From the NCBI RefSeq assembly GCF_002165775.1, contig NZ_NDYP01000002.1:391449-455448 (forward strand): DNA of 64,000 nucleotides. Direction: 5' to 3'. Source of the stretch: Campylobacter concisus (lineage in GTDB: Bacteria > Campylobacterota > Campylobacteria > Campylobacterales > Campylobacteraceae). The translations under genes and the position numbers were made by a program. Positions 1 through 8,769 of the stretch are shown here, one piece after another; positions within the stretch are counted from its first letter, which is position 1; each line of letters starts with the position of its first letter. The notes beneath the pieces were generated by a model. The model was given only the letters and a program-made list of their open reading frames with translations. It was not told the DNA's origin and did not search any database.

Positions 1-91
1 ACTTTAGTTTGTTTTGCTTTTTGATAAAATGCAAGCAAAACTAGCAATTTTTAGACTAAAAATAACGAGCAAAAAACCACAAAGGAATTTT

Positions 92-2677
92 ATGAGCTTT
101 TTTACCGACTACGAAAAACACTTGAGCGAGCGAGAAAAAGAGGGCGTGCCACCGCTTGCATTAAATGTCAAGCAAACAAATGAAGTTTGCGAGCTAATAA
201 AGCTTGCCAGCAATTCTAGTGGTAACAAAAATACGCAAAGCGAGCTAAAATTTATTATAAGTTTGCTTGAAACTCGTATCAATCCCGGCGTTGATGACGC
301 AGCGAAGATAAAGGCAAACTTTCTTGGCGAAGTGATAGATGGGCTTGCTGTTGGCGGTCTTGACGCTATGCGTGCTATTAAAATTTTAGGCAAGATGCTT
401 GGCGGATACAATGTAGAAATTTTGGTGCGAGCTCTAAAAAATAGCGATGAAAATATCGCGCGTGCTGCAGCAAATGAGCTAAAAAATATCATCCTGGTGC
501 ATGAATATTTTGACGAGATAGTGAAGCTAAGCAGCAACAATAAATTTGCAAAAGAGGTGCTTGTTTCTTGGGCAAATGCAGAGTGGTTTACGCATAAAAA
601 GCCAATTGAAACCTGTATAAACGCAGTGGTTTTTAAGGTACCAGGTGAGACAAATACTGATGACCTAAGTCCAGCGAGCGAGGCCTATACAAGGGCTGAC
701 ATACCACTTCACGCAAAAGCAATGCTTGTTAAAAAGATGCCTGAGGGTTTAGAAATCCTAAAAGAGCTAAAAAGTCGTGGCAAAAGCGTGGCGTATGTTG
801 GCGACGTGGTTGGCACTGGCAGCAGCAGAAAGAGCGGTATAAACTCGATCCAGTGGCATTTGGGCGATGAGATAGAGGGTGTGCCAAACAAAAAAACGGG
901 TGGCATCGTGATCGGCACGACCATAGCTCCGATATTTTTTAACACAGCAGAAGACAGCGGTGCACTGCCAATAGTCGCAAACGTAAATGAGCTTGAGATG
1001 GGCGATGAGATAGAAATTTATCCATTTAAAGGCGAAATTTATAAACTTACAGACACTGAGAAAAAACTCGTAGCAAATTTCAAACTAAACCCAAATACTC
1101 TAAGCGATGAGATAAGAGCAGGTGGCAGGATACCGCTTATGATAGGACGCCAAGTGACCAAAAAGGCCAGAGAGGCCCTAGGGCTTGGCGAAGAGCAAAT
1201 TTTTATAAAGCCAGATCAGCCAAAAGAGCAGAGCGGTGGCTACACGCTGGCTCAAAAGATGGTTGGCAAGGCTTGTGGCGTAGCTGGCGTGAGAGCTGGT
1301 GCCTACGTGGAGCCAGAAATTTTAACTGTTGGCTCGCAAGACACCACTGGGCCGATGACTAGAGATGAGATAAAAGAGCTTGCTAGCCTTAGTTTTGGCG
1401 CGGATTTTGTCTTGCAAAGCTTTTGTCACACGGCTGCTTATCCAAAGCCAAGCGACCTTGTGATGCACGAGAGCCTGCCAAAATTTATAAATTTACGTGG
1501 CGGGGTAAGCCTAAAGCCAGGCGATGGCGTCATCCACTCGTGGCTAAACCGCATGGTACTGCCTGATATGGTGGGTACTGGCGGCGATAGTCACACGAGA
1601 TTTCCTATCGGTATCAGCTTTCCAGCGGGAAGTGGTCTAGTGGCGTTTGCAGCGGTACTTGGGATGATGCCACTAAATATGCCAGAGTCAGTTTTGATCA
1701 AATTTAAAGGAGAGTTAAAAGAGGGCGTGACACTTAGGGACCTTGTAAATGCGATACCGTATTTTGCGATCAAAAAAGGGCTTTTAAGTGTTGAAAAGAA
1801 AAATAAAAAGAATGTTTTTGCAGGTAAAATTTTAGAGATAGAAGGTCTTGAGAGTCTAAAAGTAGAGCAGGCATTTGAGCTAAGTGATGCTTCGGCTGAA
1901 CGCTCGGCTGCTGCTTGTGTGGTAAATTTGAGCGTTGATAGTGTTGTGGAGTACGTTCGCTCAAACATTGCGCTGATAGAGGCGATGATAAAAGCTGGTT
2001 ACGAGAGCCGCGAGACTCTGCTTAGACGAAAAGAAAAAATGCAAAAATGGCTTGAAAATCCAACTCTTTTAAGAGCCGATAAAGATGCAAAATACGCTGA
2101 AATTTTGGAGATCGATTTATCGCAGATAGATGAGCCGATTTTGGCGTGTCCAAATGACCCAGACGATGTGGCAACGCTAAGTGAAATTTTAGCCGATAAC
2201 AAAAGAGTGCACAATATCGATGAAGTTTTTGTGGGAAGCTGTATGACAAATATAGGCCATTACAGGGCTCTAGCCAGAATTTTGGAGCATGAGAGCAAGC
2301 TTACAACTAGGCTTTGGATCGCACCGCCGACAAAGATGGATAAAAGCACACTTGAAGATGAAGGCGTTTATGAAATTTTTAAAAGATTAAACGCGAGGAC
2401 AGAGGTGCCAGGCTGCTCGCTTTGTATGGGTAATCAAGCAAGAGTAAACGACAATGCAGTGGTCTTTTCTACATCAACTAGAAATTTTGATAACAGAATG
2501 GGCATGGGCGCGAAGGTCTATCTAGGAAGTGCCGAGCTAGCTGCCGTTTGTGCACTACTTGGGCGTTTACCAAGTGTAGATGAATATAAAAAGATAGTAA
2601 AAGATAGTCTTGGCTTAAATAAAGATGAAATTTATAAATATCTAAATTTTAATGAAATAAGCGAGTTTAGCATATAA
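92..2677 (+). CDS. acnB: Aconitate hydratase B (bifunctional 2-methylisocitrate dehydratase type)
   Basis: Interconverts citrate and isocitrate in the TCA cycle in the cytoplasm. From ATG 92 the protein has 861 residues, the usual AcnB length, with the AcnB order: N-terminal helical HEAT-like domain, swivel domain, then the Fe-S core. The three [4Fe-4S] ligands are visible as C717 (GSCMTN) and C775/C778 (PGCSLCMG). The open frame extends upstream to base 14, but I chose ATG 92 because AAAGGA lies at 81-86 and the protein then begins [10 protein letters not shown], as AcnB proteins do. Bases 11-41 upstream contain a 9-bp inverted repeat (GTTTTGCTT/AAGCAAAAC) around a TAAAAT-like -10 box, possibly the promoter. 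The gene appears to be transcribed alone or with the ankyrin gene that follows after 36 bases. Confidence 0.97.
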   Translation: MSFFTDYEKHLSEREKEGVPPLALNVKQTNEVCELIKLASNSSGNKNTQSELKFIISLLETRINPGVDDAAKIKANFLGEVIDGLAVGGLDAMRAIKILGKMLGGYNVEILVRALKNSDENIARAAANELKNIILVHEYFDEIVKLSSNNKFAKEVLVSWANAEWFTHKKPIETCINAVVFKVPGETNTDDLSPASEAYTRADIPLHAKAMLVKKMPEGLEILKELKSRGKSVAYVGDVVGTGSSRKSGINSIQWHLGDEIEGVPNKKTGGIVIGTTIAPIFFNTAEDSGALPIVANVNELEMGDEIEIYPFKGEIYKLTDTEKKLVANFKLNPNTLSDEIRAGGRIPLMIGRQVTKKAREALGLGEEQIFIKPDQPKEQSGGYTLAQKMVGKACGVAGVRAGAYVEPEILTVGSQDTTGPMTRDEIKELASLSFGADFVLQSFCHTAAYPKPSDLVMHESLPKFINLRGGVSLKPGDGVIHSWLNRMVLPDMVGTGGDSHTRFPIGISFPAGSGLVAFAAVLGMMPLNMPESVLIKFKGELKEGVTLRDLVNAIPYFAIKKGLLSVEKKNKKNVFAGKILEIEGLESLKVEQAFELSDASAERSAAACVVNLSVDSVVEYVRSNIALIEAMIKAGYESRETLLRRKEKMQKWLENPTLLRADKDAKYAEILEIDLSQIDEPILACPNDPDDVATLSEILADNKRVHNIDEVFVGSCMTNIGHYRALARILEHESKLTTRLWIAPPTKMDKSTLEDEGVYEIFKRLNARTEVPGCSLCMGNQARVNDNAVVFSTSTRNFDNRMGMGAKVYLGSAELAAVCALLGRLPSVDEYKKIVKDSLGLNKDEIYKYLNFNEISEFSI

Positions 2678-2683
2678 ATTTGT

Positions 2684-2689
2684 TACAAT
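2684..2689 (+). promoter_or_regulatory. Candidate -10 box for the ankyrin-protein gene
   Basis: TACAAT lies 7 bases after the acnB stop codon and 25 bases before the next start codon, in a T-rich context without a clear -35 box, as is common in Campylobacter sigma70 promoters. Pattern only; untested. Confidence 0.4.
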
Positions 2690-2713
2690 ATCGCGAAATT
2701 TTAAGGAGCTTTG

Positions 2714-3925
2714 ATGAAAAAAGTAGTTTTTTTTCTCTTTTTTAGCGTTTGTTCTTTGATAAATTTACACGCTTTAGAGTGCAGTGATCTTGCCAAAAAA
2801 GAGAGCTTTAAAACTACTCCAAATGATCTTGCTTACGCGAATGAAGGGCTTTTTTACTGTGATGGTTCGCTTTTAAATTTAAAAGAGGTAAAAGAGCTTT
2901 TTGATGCGAGTGTGGCTGTGAGAAGTGAGTCTCAAAGTTGCGTTGGTGATAGAGTTTATAAAGAAAATTTAAACAAGCTTAGATGGCTTTTGCTAAAAGC
3001 GTCATTTGAACCCGAGTTTTATCAAAAAGAGCTTGCAAAGCCAGAGGTTGCTGAGGGTGAAAAAGATGCTAGGATGGAGTATTTTAGATACTGGGCAAAC
3101 GAGAGCTTATTTAATTTTTTAAAATATAAAAAATTTATCGAAGCTTACAAAAACGCTCAAACTCCGCTTGTAAAATTTTATGAAAGCCTTGGACTTGATA
3201 CGCCGAGTGCTGCGTATTACGCAACTAGTGTGGTAAATGAGTTTTTGACATTTAGTGTTGGCAAAAATGTAAATAAGGCTAAAATTTTAACTCCTGAACA
3301 AAAGATGATCGCCCAAAAGATAAGCTTTGATGAGCTGGCAAATTTGCTTTATTCGAAAAATTTTACCACCGCTGAGCTTACAAATTTGCTTAATATTGCT
3401 CTTTTAAACGAAAAGAGTAGCGATATGATAAAAGAGATCATAAGGCGTGGAGCGGATGTAAATTTAGGTGATGAGACGCCGCTATTTTTTGCGCTAAAAA
3501 ATATAGAAAATGTAAAAATTTTACTTGCAAATAAAGCTGATGTAAATCATAAAAATTTCTTTGGAAAAAGTGTGCTTTTTTATGCTGTGCAGTTTAGCGA
3601 TAAGCCACTTTGTGAGCTTTTGCTAAAAAATGGTGCCAATGTAAACGAGAGTTACATAGACGAAAATGCCAAGATGAATATGATAAATTTGGGTATGACG
3701 CAAGTTGAAGATACATGCGGTCTAGAACACACAAATAGAAGTGTTTTTATGCATGCAGCAGCTCACGCAACACCAGAAATTTTAAAACTTTTGATGGATA
3801 ACGGTGCTGATATAAACGCGACTGATGACGCTGGATTTAACGCGCTTGACTATGCCATGAAAGAACAAAACGAAAAGACGATCAAATTTTTAGAAAATTT
3901 TGGCTTAAAACCAAATTTCAATTAG
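2714..3925 (+). CDS. Ankyrin-repeat periplasmic protein
   Basis: A 403-residue protein with an N-terminal signal peptide (a hydrophobic FFLFFSVCSLINLHA stretch ending near residue 21). The first half has no recognisable family. The C-terminal part (about residue 225 onward) carries ankyrin repeats, recognisable from phrases such as RRGADVNLGDETPLFFAL, LLKNGANVNES and LMDNGADINATDDAGFNALDYA. Ankyrin repeats mediate protein-protein contact, so a periplasmic scaffold or inhibitor role is possible, but no partner can be named. Start ATG 2714 is preceded by AAGGAG at 2703-2708; a TTG at 2711 is in frame but less likely. It sits between acnB and a short-chain dehydrogenase, on the same strand. Confidence 0.8.
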   Translation: MKKVVFFLFFSVCSLINLHALECSDLAKKESFKTTPNDLAYANEGLFYCDGSLLNLKEVKELFDASVAVRSESQSCVGDRVYKENLNKLRWLLLKASFEPEFYQKELAKPEVAEGEKDARMEYFRYWANESLFNFLKYKKFIEAYKNAQTPLVKFYESLGLDTPSAAYYATSVVNEFLTFSVGKNVNKAKILTPEQKMIAQKISFDELANLLYSKNFTTAELTNLLNIALLNEKSSDMIKEIIRRGADVNLGDETPLFFALKNIENVKILLANKADVNHKNFFGKSVLFYAVQFSDKPLCELLLKNGANVNESYIDENAKMNMINLGMTQVEDTCGLEHTNRSVFMHAAAHATPEILKLLMDNGADINATDDAGFNALDYAMKEQNEKTIKFLENFGLKPNFN

Positions 3926-3933
3926 GAAAAATC

Positions 3934-4680
3934 ATGAAAAAGACAGCTTTTGTAACCGGTGCAACATCTGGATTTGGTGAGGCGATCGCCAGAAGACTCT
4001 CAAAAGAGGGCTACAAGATAGTCGCTCTTGCAAGGCGAGAAGATAGGCTAAAGAAGCTTGCAAGCGAGCTTGGCGATACGCATATCATCGTAGCTGATAT
4101 ACGCGACAAAGAAGCTGTTTTTAAGGCGGTTGAGAGCCTGCCTGATAAATTTAAGGATATCGAAGTGCTTGTAAACAATGCTGGCATGGCACTTGGACTT
4201 GAAAAGACGATAGATGCGAAGGTAGAGGACTTTGAGGCGATGATAGACACCAACGTCAAGGGTCTTATCTACTCGACAAAAGCGGTTTTGCCACTACTTT
4301 ATAAACAAGAAAAGGGCTATATATTTAACCTAGGCTCGACAGCTGGCTCATGGCCATATCCTGGAAGCAACGTTTATGGTGCCACAAAGGCCTTTGTGAA
4401 GCAGTTTAGTTTAAATTTAAGAAACGATCTAGTTGGCACAAATATCAGGGTGACAAACATTGAGCCAGGGCTTTGCAAGACTGAATTTAGCGAGGTTAGG
4501 TTTAGGGGAGATAAGGCAAAGGCGGATAGTCTTTATGAAAATACAAATTTTATCACATCTGAGGATATCGCGACGATTTTGGTAAATTGTCTAAATATGC
4601 CCGGAAGTGTCAATATAAACAGGGTCGAAGTCATGGCAAATACGCAGACTTGGGCTGGGCTTGCGATAGAAAAATTTTAA
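3934..4680 (+). CDS. SDR-family NAD(P)-dependent oxidoreductase (YdfG-like)
   Basis: A 248-residue classical short-chain dehydrogenase/reductase. The nucleotide-binding glycine motif GATSGFGEA lies at residues 9-17, NNAG near 85, and the catalytic pair Y148/K152 in YGATK is visible. The overall pattern (LEKTIDAKVEDFEAM, LGSTAGSWPYPGSNVYG, GLCKTEFSEVRFRGD) resembles the YdfG/serine 3-dehydrogenase branch, which reduces or oxidises small 3-hydroxy acids with NADP. The exact substrate cannot be read from sequence. It starts 8 bases after the ankyrin gene and ends 9 bases before the antiporter gene, so co-transcription is likely. Confidence 0.9.
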   Translation: MKKTAFVTGATSGFGEAIARRLSKEGYKIVALARREDRLKKLASELGDTHIIVADIRDKEAVFKAVESLPDKFKDIEVLVNNAGMALGLEKTIDAKVEDFEAMIDTNVKGLIYSTKAVLPLLYKQEKGYIFNLGSTAGSWPYPGSNVYGATKAFVKQFSLNLRNDLVGTNIRVTNIEPGLCKTEFSEVRFRGDKAKADSLYENTNFITSEDIATILVNCLNMPGSVNINRVEVMANTQTWAGLAIEKF

Positions 4681-4689
4681 GGAGTTCTT

Positions 4690-6384
4690 GTGAGACAAAT
4701 TTTATTATTACTTTTTTTTAGCGTTGCGCTTTTTGGTGTCGATCCAGAAGTGGCAAAGAGAAACGCTGAAATTTATGGCGTATTTACGCTTATACCACCT
4801 GTTGTGGCAATAGCACTTGCTTTTATCACAAAAGACGTTATATTGTCGCTATTTATCGGTGTTTTTAGCGGAACGTTTCTCATAAACATCATTAATGAAA
4901 ACATCTTTATGGGTATCGTAAAAGGCTTTACAGGTATCGTCTCAAGGGTCGTTGAATCAATGGCTGATAAGACTGATTCGGGTATTTTGCTTCAAGTGCT
5001 TTGTATCGGTGGTGTGGTCGCACTCATCACAAAGATGGGCGGTACAAAGGCTGTTGCTCTTTGGCTTAGCAAAAAGGCAAAAACAGGTATCTCAGCTCAA
5101 ATTTCAACATGGCTCATGGGAATTTTTGTATTTTTTGATGACTACGCAAATGCCTTAATAGTAGGCCCTATTATGAGACCAATAAGCGATAAATTTAAAA
5201 TAAGCCGCGAAAAACTAGCCTTCATCATAGATGCTACTGCGGCACCGATCGCTGGTATTGCTATCATCTCGACATGGGTTGGCCTTGAGGTTTCACTCAT
5301 TGAAAAGGGCTATGAGCTAGTTGGAGAGACTGGAATTAACGCTTATTCTATATTTATTGAGACAATTCCATATAGATTTTACAACCTTTTTATACTATTT
5401 TTTATAGTTTGTACTGCTTTGATGGAGCGTGAATACGGCCCAATGCTATTAGCTGAAAGACGTGCCAGAAAGGGCGAACTTCACTCTGGCAAAACTCAGA
5501 TCCAAGACTTAGAAGATAAAACACTTGAGCCAAAAGAAGGCGTAAAACTAAGCGCCTCAAACGCTGTCGTGCCACTTCTTGTGCTAGTTATAGGCGCATT
5601 TACTAGCTTTTACTTTAGTGGTCTTGCTGCACTTGAGGGCGATGCTCTTAAAAATGCACTTGCCAATCCGCTTGCATTTTCAACATTTAAAGATACTTTT
5701 GGCGCGGCAGACTCAGCTACATCACTATTTCAAGCAGCGTTACTTGCTAGTATTGTAGCTATCACAATGGGTGTTTGGCGTAAAATTTTTGACGTAAAAG
5801 AGGCTATCAGCACATGGGTAAAAGGCTGGAAAACTATGATAATTACAGTTGTGATCTTACTTCTTGCGTGGAGTCTTAGCGCTGTTATAAAAGAGCTTGG
5901 TACATCAAGATATCTGGTTGATCTACTAAGCTCATCAACACCTAAATTTATCCTACCAGTGGCTGTTTTTATCCTTGGTTCATTTATAAGCTTCTCAACA
6001 GGAACAAGCTACGGCACGATGGGTATTTTGATGCCTTTAGCTATTCCACTAGCTTACGCTGTTGGTAAAAATTACGGCTTAGACGGAGATGCTATGCATG
6101 CATATATGATTGTAAATATATCAGGCGTACTTACAGGTGCGATCTTTGGTGATCACTGCTCTCCGATCTCGGATACTACGATACTTTCATCAATGGGTGC
6201 AGGATGTAACCACATCGACCACGTCTCTACACAAATGGTCTATGCTTTAAGCGTTTGTGCGGTGAGTGTGTTAGTCGGCTATCTACCTGTTGCATTTGGC
6301 GTTAGCGTTTGGATAGCACTTCCATGCGGATTTTTAGCGATTTGGGCATTAGTTAGATTTGTCGGTAAAAAGGTGGAAGCGTAA
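4690..6384 (+). CDS. Na+/H+ antiporter NhaC-family membrane protein
   Basis: A 564-residue inner-membrane protein with about a dozen hydrophobic segments, typical of the NhaC/ArcD-like ion transporter superfamily. The family signature near the C-terminal third, GDHCSPISDTTILSSMGAG, is intact, as is FDDYANALIVGP near residue 155. Predicted role: sodium/proton exchange, or possibly transport of an organic anion, since members of this family vary. The first 17 residues look like a cleavable leader before the first membrane span, as in several Campylobacter homologues. The GTG start at 4690 is preceded by AAGGAG overlapping the previous stop codon. Confidence 0.88.
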   Translation: MRQILLLLFFSVALFGVDPEVAKRNAEIYGVFTLIPPVVAIALAFITKDVILSLFIGVFSGTFLINIINENIFMGIVKGFTGIVSRVVESMADKTDSGILLQVLCIGGVVALITKMGGTKAVALWLSKKAKTGISAQISTWLMGIFVFFDDYANALIVGPIMRPISDKFKISREKLAFIIDATAAPIAGIAIISTWVGLEVSLIEKGYELVGETGINAYSIFIETIPYRFYNLFILFFIVCTALMEREYGPMLLAERRARKGELHSGKTQIQDLEDKTLEPKEGVKLSASNAVVPLLVLVIGAFTSFYFSGLAALEGDALKNALANPLAFSTFKDTFGAADSATSLFQAALLASIVAITMGVWRKIFDVKEAISTWVKGWKTMIITVVILLLAWSLSAVIKELGTSRYLVDLLSSSTPKFILPVAVFILGSFISFSTGTSYGTMGILMPLAIPLAYAVGKNYGLDGDAMHAYMIVNISGVLTGAIFGDHCSPISDTTILSSMGAGCNHIDHVSTQMVYALSVCAVSVLVGYLPVAFGVSVWIALPCGFLAIWALVRFVGKKVEA

Positions 6385-6386
6385 AT

Positions 6387-7490
6387 TTGGACTGCAATTA
6401 TTTAAAAGAGTGCGGCTCTTGCACTCTTTTTACTCCTTATGATGAGCAAATTTTATTTAAAACTGATCTTGTAAAACAAAATTTTTCAGAGTTTTATGAT
6501 GGCAAATTTGATGTGTTTAGCTCCAGTCCAAAACACTACCGTACAAGGGCTGAGTTTGGTATCTGGCATGAAGGCAGCGAGCTTAGTTATACCATGCATG
6601 CAAGCGAAAAAGGTAAAAGAATTTTTATAGATGAGTGCTCTAAGGTTTGCGAGCAAATTTCTACTCTTATGCCAAGTTTACTTAAAAGTTTGCAAGAGAG
6701 TGAGATGCTGCGTACAAAGCTTTTTGGAGTGGAATTTATCTCTTGTAAAAGCGGCATTTTGGTTACGCTGCTTTATCACAAAAAGCTTGATGGTGATTTT
6801 GAATCGGCTATGAAAATTCTAGCTAGCAAGCTTGACGTCACCATACTTGCTAGATCTCGCGGGCAAAAGCTGCTAAGTGGCGAGCTAAATCTGATCGATG
6901 AGCTAGATGTTGGAGGTCAAATTTATAAATTTAGCCTCTCTGAGAATGCCTTTATCCAGCCAAATAGAGCCGTAAATGAAAAGATGATTGCTTGGGCAAA
7001 AGAGTGTATGCAAGGCGGTGCTGACCTCCTTGAGCTCTACTGCGGACATGGAAATTTTACTATTCCGCTTTCGTTTAAATTTAATAATGTACTTGCCACT
7101 GAAATTTCAAAGAGCTCGATCGCAAATGCCCTTAAAAACTGCGAGCTAAATAAGGCTAAAAACATCAAATTTTTGCGTATGGACGCTGATGAGCTTATGA
7201 GCGCATTTGCTGGCGTTAGGGAATTTAATAGACTAAAGGATATAAATTTAAGCGATTTTAACTTCTCTCACGTCCTTGTTGATCCGCCCCGTGCAGGACT
7301 AAGCGAAAGTGTCGTAAATTTTATCAAAAATTTCAAAAATATCATCTATATCTCGTGCAATCCAGAGACTCTAAAAGAAAATTTAAAAGAGCTTTGTAAA
7401 AGCCATAAAGTGATAAAATTTGCCATTTTTGATCAGTTTGCAAATACTCATCATATCGAGTGTGGCGTGCTACTAAGGGCAAAAGAATAA
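6387..7490 (+). CDS. trmA: tRNA (uracil-5-)-methyltransferase TrmA
   Basis: A 367-residue SAM-dependent methyltransferase that makes 5-methyluridine at position 54 of tRNA. The SAM-binding ELYCGHGNFTIPLS motif, DPPRAGL and the catalytic nucleophile C324 within YISCNPETL are all present, and the length matches TrmA (about 365) rather than the longer RlmD/RumA. The TTG start at 6387 is preceded by AAAGGTGGA at the end of the antiporter gene, only 2 bases upstream, so translation is probably coupled. The alternative name RlmD cannot be entirely excluded, but the N-terminal TRAM domain and Fe-S cysteines of that family are absent. Confidence 0.93.
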   Translation: MDCNYLKECGSCTLFTPYDEQILFKTDLVKQNFSEFYDGKFDVFSSSPKHYRTRAEFGIWHEGSELSYTMHASEKGKRIFIDECSKVCEQISTLMPSLLKSLQESEMLRTKLFGVEFISCKSGILVTLLYHKKLDGDFESAMKILASKLDVTILARSRGQKLLSGELNLIDELDVGGQIYKFSLSENAFIQPNRAVNEKMIAWAKECMQGGADLLELYCGHGNFTIPLSFKFNNVLATEISKSSIANALKNCELNKAKNIKFLRMDADELMSAFAGVREFNRLKDINLSDFNFSHVLVDPPRAGLSESVVNFIKNFKNIIYISCNPETLKENLKELCKSHKVIKFAIFDQFANTHHIECGVLLRAKE

Positions 7491-7512
7491 TTTAAAAAAG
7501 GAAAAATAAAAA

Positions 7513-8724
7513 ATGGTTTCACTAAATAAAATCATCCAAGCAAAGATTACGATCGGTCATTTCGTAAATAAAACTCCATTTGCTCTGAGTGCGAAACTTA
7601 GTAAAAATTTGGGAGCAAGCATCTATCTAAAAGAAGAAAATTTACAACGAACCGGCGCATATAAGATAAGAGGCGCATACAATAAAATAGCTAGCCTAAG
7701 CGATGAGGAGAGAAAGCGTGGCGTCGTGGCTGCAAGTGCTGGCAATCACGCTCAAGGCGTTGCGATAAGTGCGAAAGAATTTGGCGTACACGCTTGTATC
7801 ATCATGCCAGAATCAACCCCGCTTCTAAAGGTTGCTGGTACGAAAGACCTTGGTGCAGAGGTTATTTTAAAGGGCGATAATTTCGATGAGGCGTACGCTT
7901 TTGCGGTTAATTACGCCAAAGATAAGGGCATGACCTTTGTTCATCCATTTAACGATGAGTATGTCATGGCGGGACAAGGCACTGTTGGACTTGAGATGCT
8001 TGATGAGATAAGCGACCTTGATATAGTCATTGTCCCAGTTGGCGGCGGTGGGCTAGCTAGTGGTGTGGCTAGTTGTATAAAGCAGGTCAATCCAAAGACA
8101 AAAGTAATCTGCGTTGGTGCAAAAGGCGCTCCAGCAATGTTTAATAGCTATGGTGCTAAAAAGAGCATAAACTCAAAGTCGGTTCGCACCATAGCTGATG
8201 GCATCGCTGTGCGTGATGCGAGCGAGATCACACTGGCAAATATTGTAGAGTGCGTAGATGAGTTTGTACAAGTCGATGACGAGGAGATCGCAACTGCGAT
8301 TTTGTTTTTGCTAGAGACTCAAAAGATCGTAGTTGAGGGAGCTGGCGCAGCTGGCGTGGCAGCACTTATGCATGATAAAATCAAATTTAAAAAAGGCGCA
8401 AAGATAGGCGTGGTACTAAGTGGTGGAAATATCGACGTACAGGTACTTTCTATTATCATCGAAAAGGGTCTTATCAAGTCTCACCGCAAGATGACTTTGC
8501 AAATAACGCTTGTGGATAAGCCAGGAGCGCTCATGAGTCTAACAGATAGTCTCAAATCAGCAAATGCAAACATCGTGAAAATCGACTACGACCGCTTCTC
8601 AACAAGGCTTGACTATGGCGATGCAAGCATTACGATCACGCTTGAGACAAAGGGTCTTGAGCATCAAGAAAAGATCAAAGAAGTGCTTACTAAAAACGGT
8701 TTTTCTTTCACTCAACTATTTTAA
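7513..8724 (+). CDS. ilvA: Threonine ammonia-lyase (threonine dehydratase)
   Basis: A 403-residue PLP enzyme that deaminates threonine to 2-oxobutanoate, the first committed step of isoleucine synthesis. The PLP lysine is K51 in RTGAYKIRGAYNK, and the phosphate-binding glycine loop is PVGGGGLASG. A C-terminal ACT domain (about residues 330-403, starting MTLQITLVDKPGALMSL) suggests allosteric control, although the length is that of the short form with one ACT domain rather than the 514-residue E. coli IlvA. It follows trmA by 22 bases and ends at a strong hairpin terminator. Confidence 0.95.
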   Translation: MVSLNKIIQAKITIGHFVNKTPFALSAKLSKNLGASIYLKEENLQRTGAYKIRGAYNKIASLSDEERKRGVVAASAGNHAQGVAISAKEFGVHACIIMPESTPLLKVAGTKDLGAEVILKGDNFDEAYAFAVNYAKDKGMTFVHPFNDEYVMAGQGTVGLEMLDEISDLDIVIVPVGGGGLASGVASCIKQVNPKTKVICVGAKGAPAMFNSYGAKKSINSKSVRTIADGIAVRDASEITLANIVECVDEFVQVDDEEIATAILFLLETQKIVVEGAGAAGVAALMHDKIKFKKGAKIGVVLSGGNIDVQVLSIIIEKGLIKSHRKMTLQITLVDKPGALMSLTDSLKSANANIVKIDYDRFSTRLDYGDASITITLETKGLEHQEKIKEVLTKNGFSFTQLF

Positions 8725-8731
8725 TTTAATG

Positions 8732-8757
8732 GCTCGCTACTATTTAAAGTAGCGAGC
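8732..8757. terminator. Bidirectional terminator between convergent ilvA and autotransporter genes
   Basis: A perfect 10-bp stem (GCTCGCTACT / AGTAGCGAGC) with a 6-base ATTTAA loop lies between the two convergent stop codons. It has AT-rich flanks on both sides, so it can serve both transcripts. Confidence 0.8.
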
Positions 8758-8769
8758 ACGATTTACCTA

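Noticed and set aside
109..540. Antisense frame of 143 codons inside acnB, and others at 1591-1968 and 1999-2214
   Set aside because: They are on the opposite strand of a clear enzyme gene, have no ribosome site or family pattern, and arise from codon bias.
2727..2745. Runs of T (8 and 6) at the start of the ankyrin-protein gene as a phase-variation tract
   Set aside because: The runs encode the phenylalanine-rich signal peptide and are short compared with Campylobacter G/C contingency tracts.
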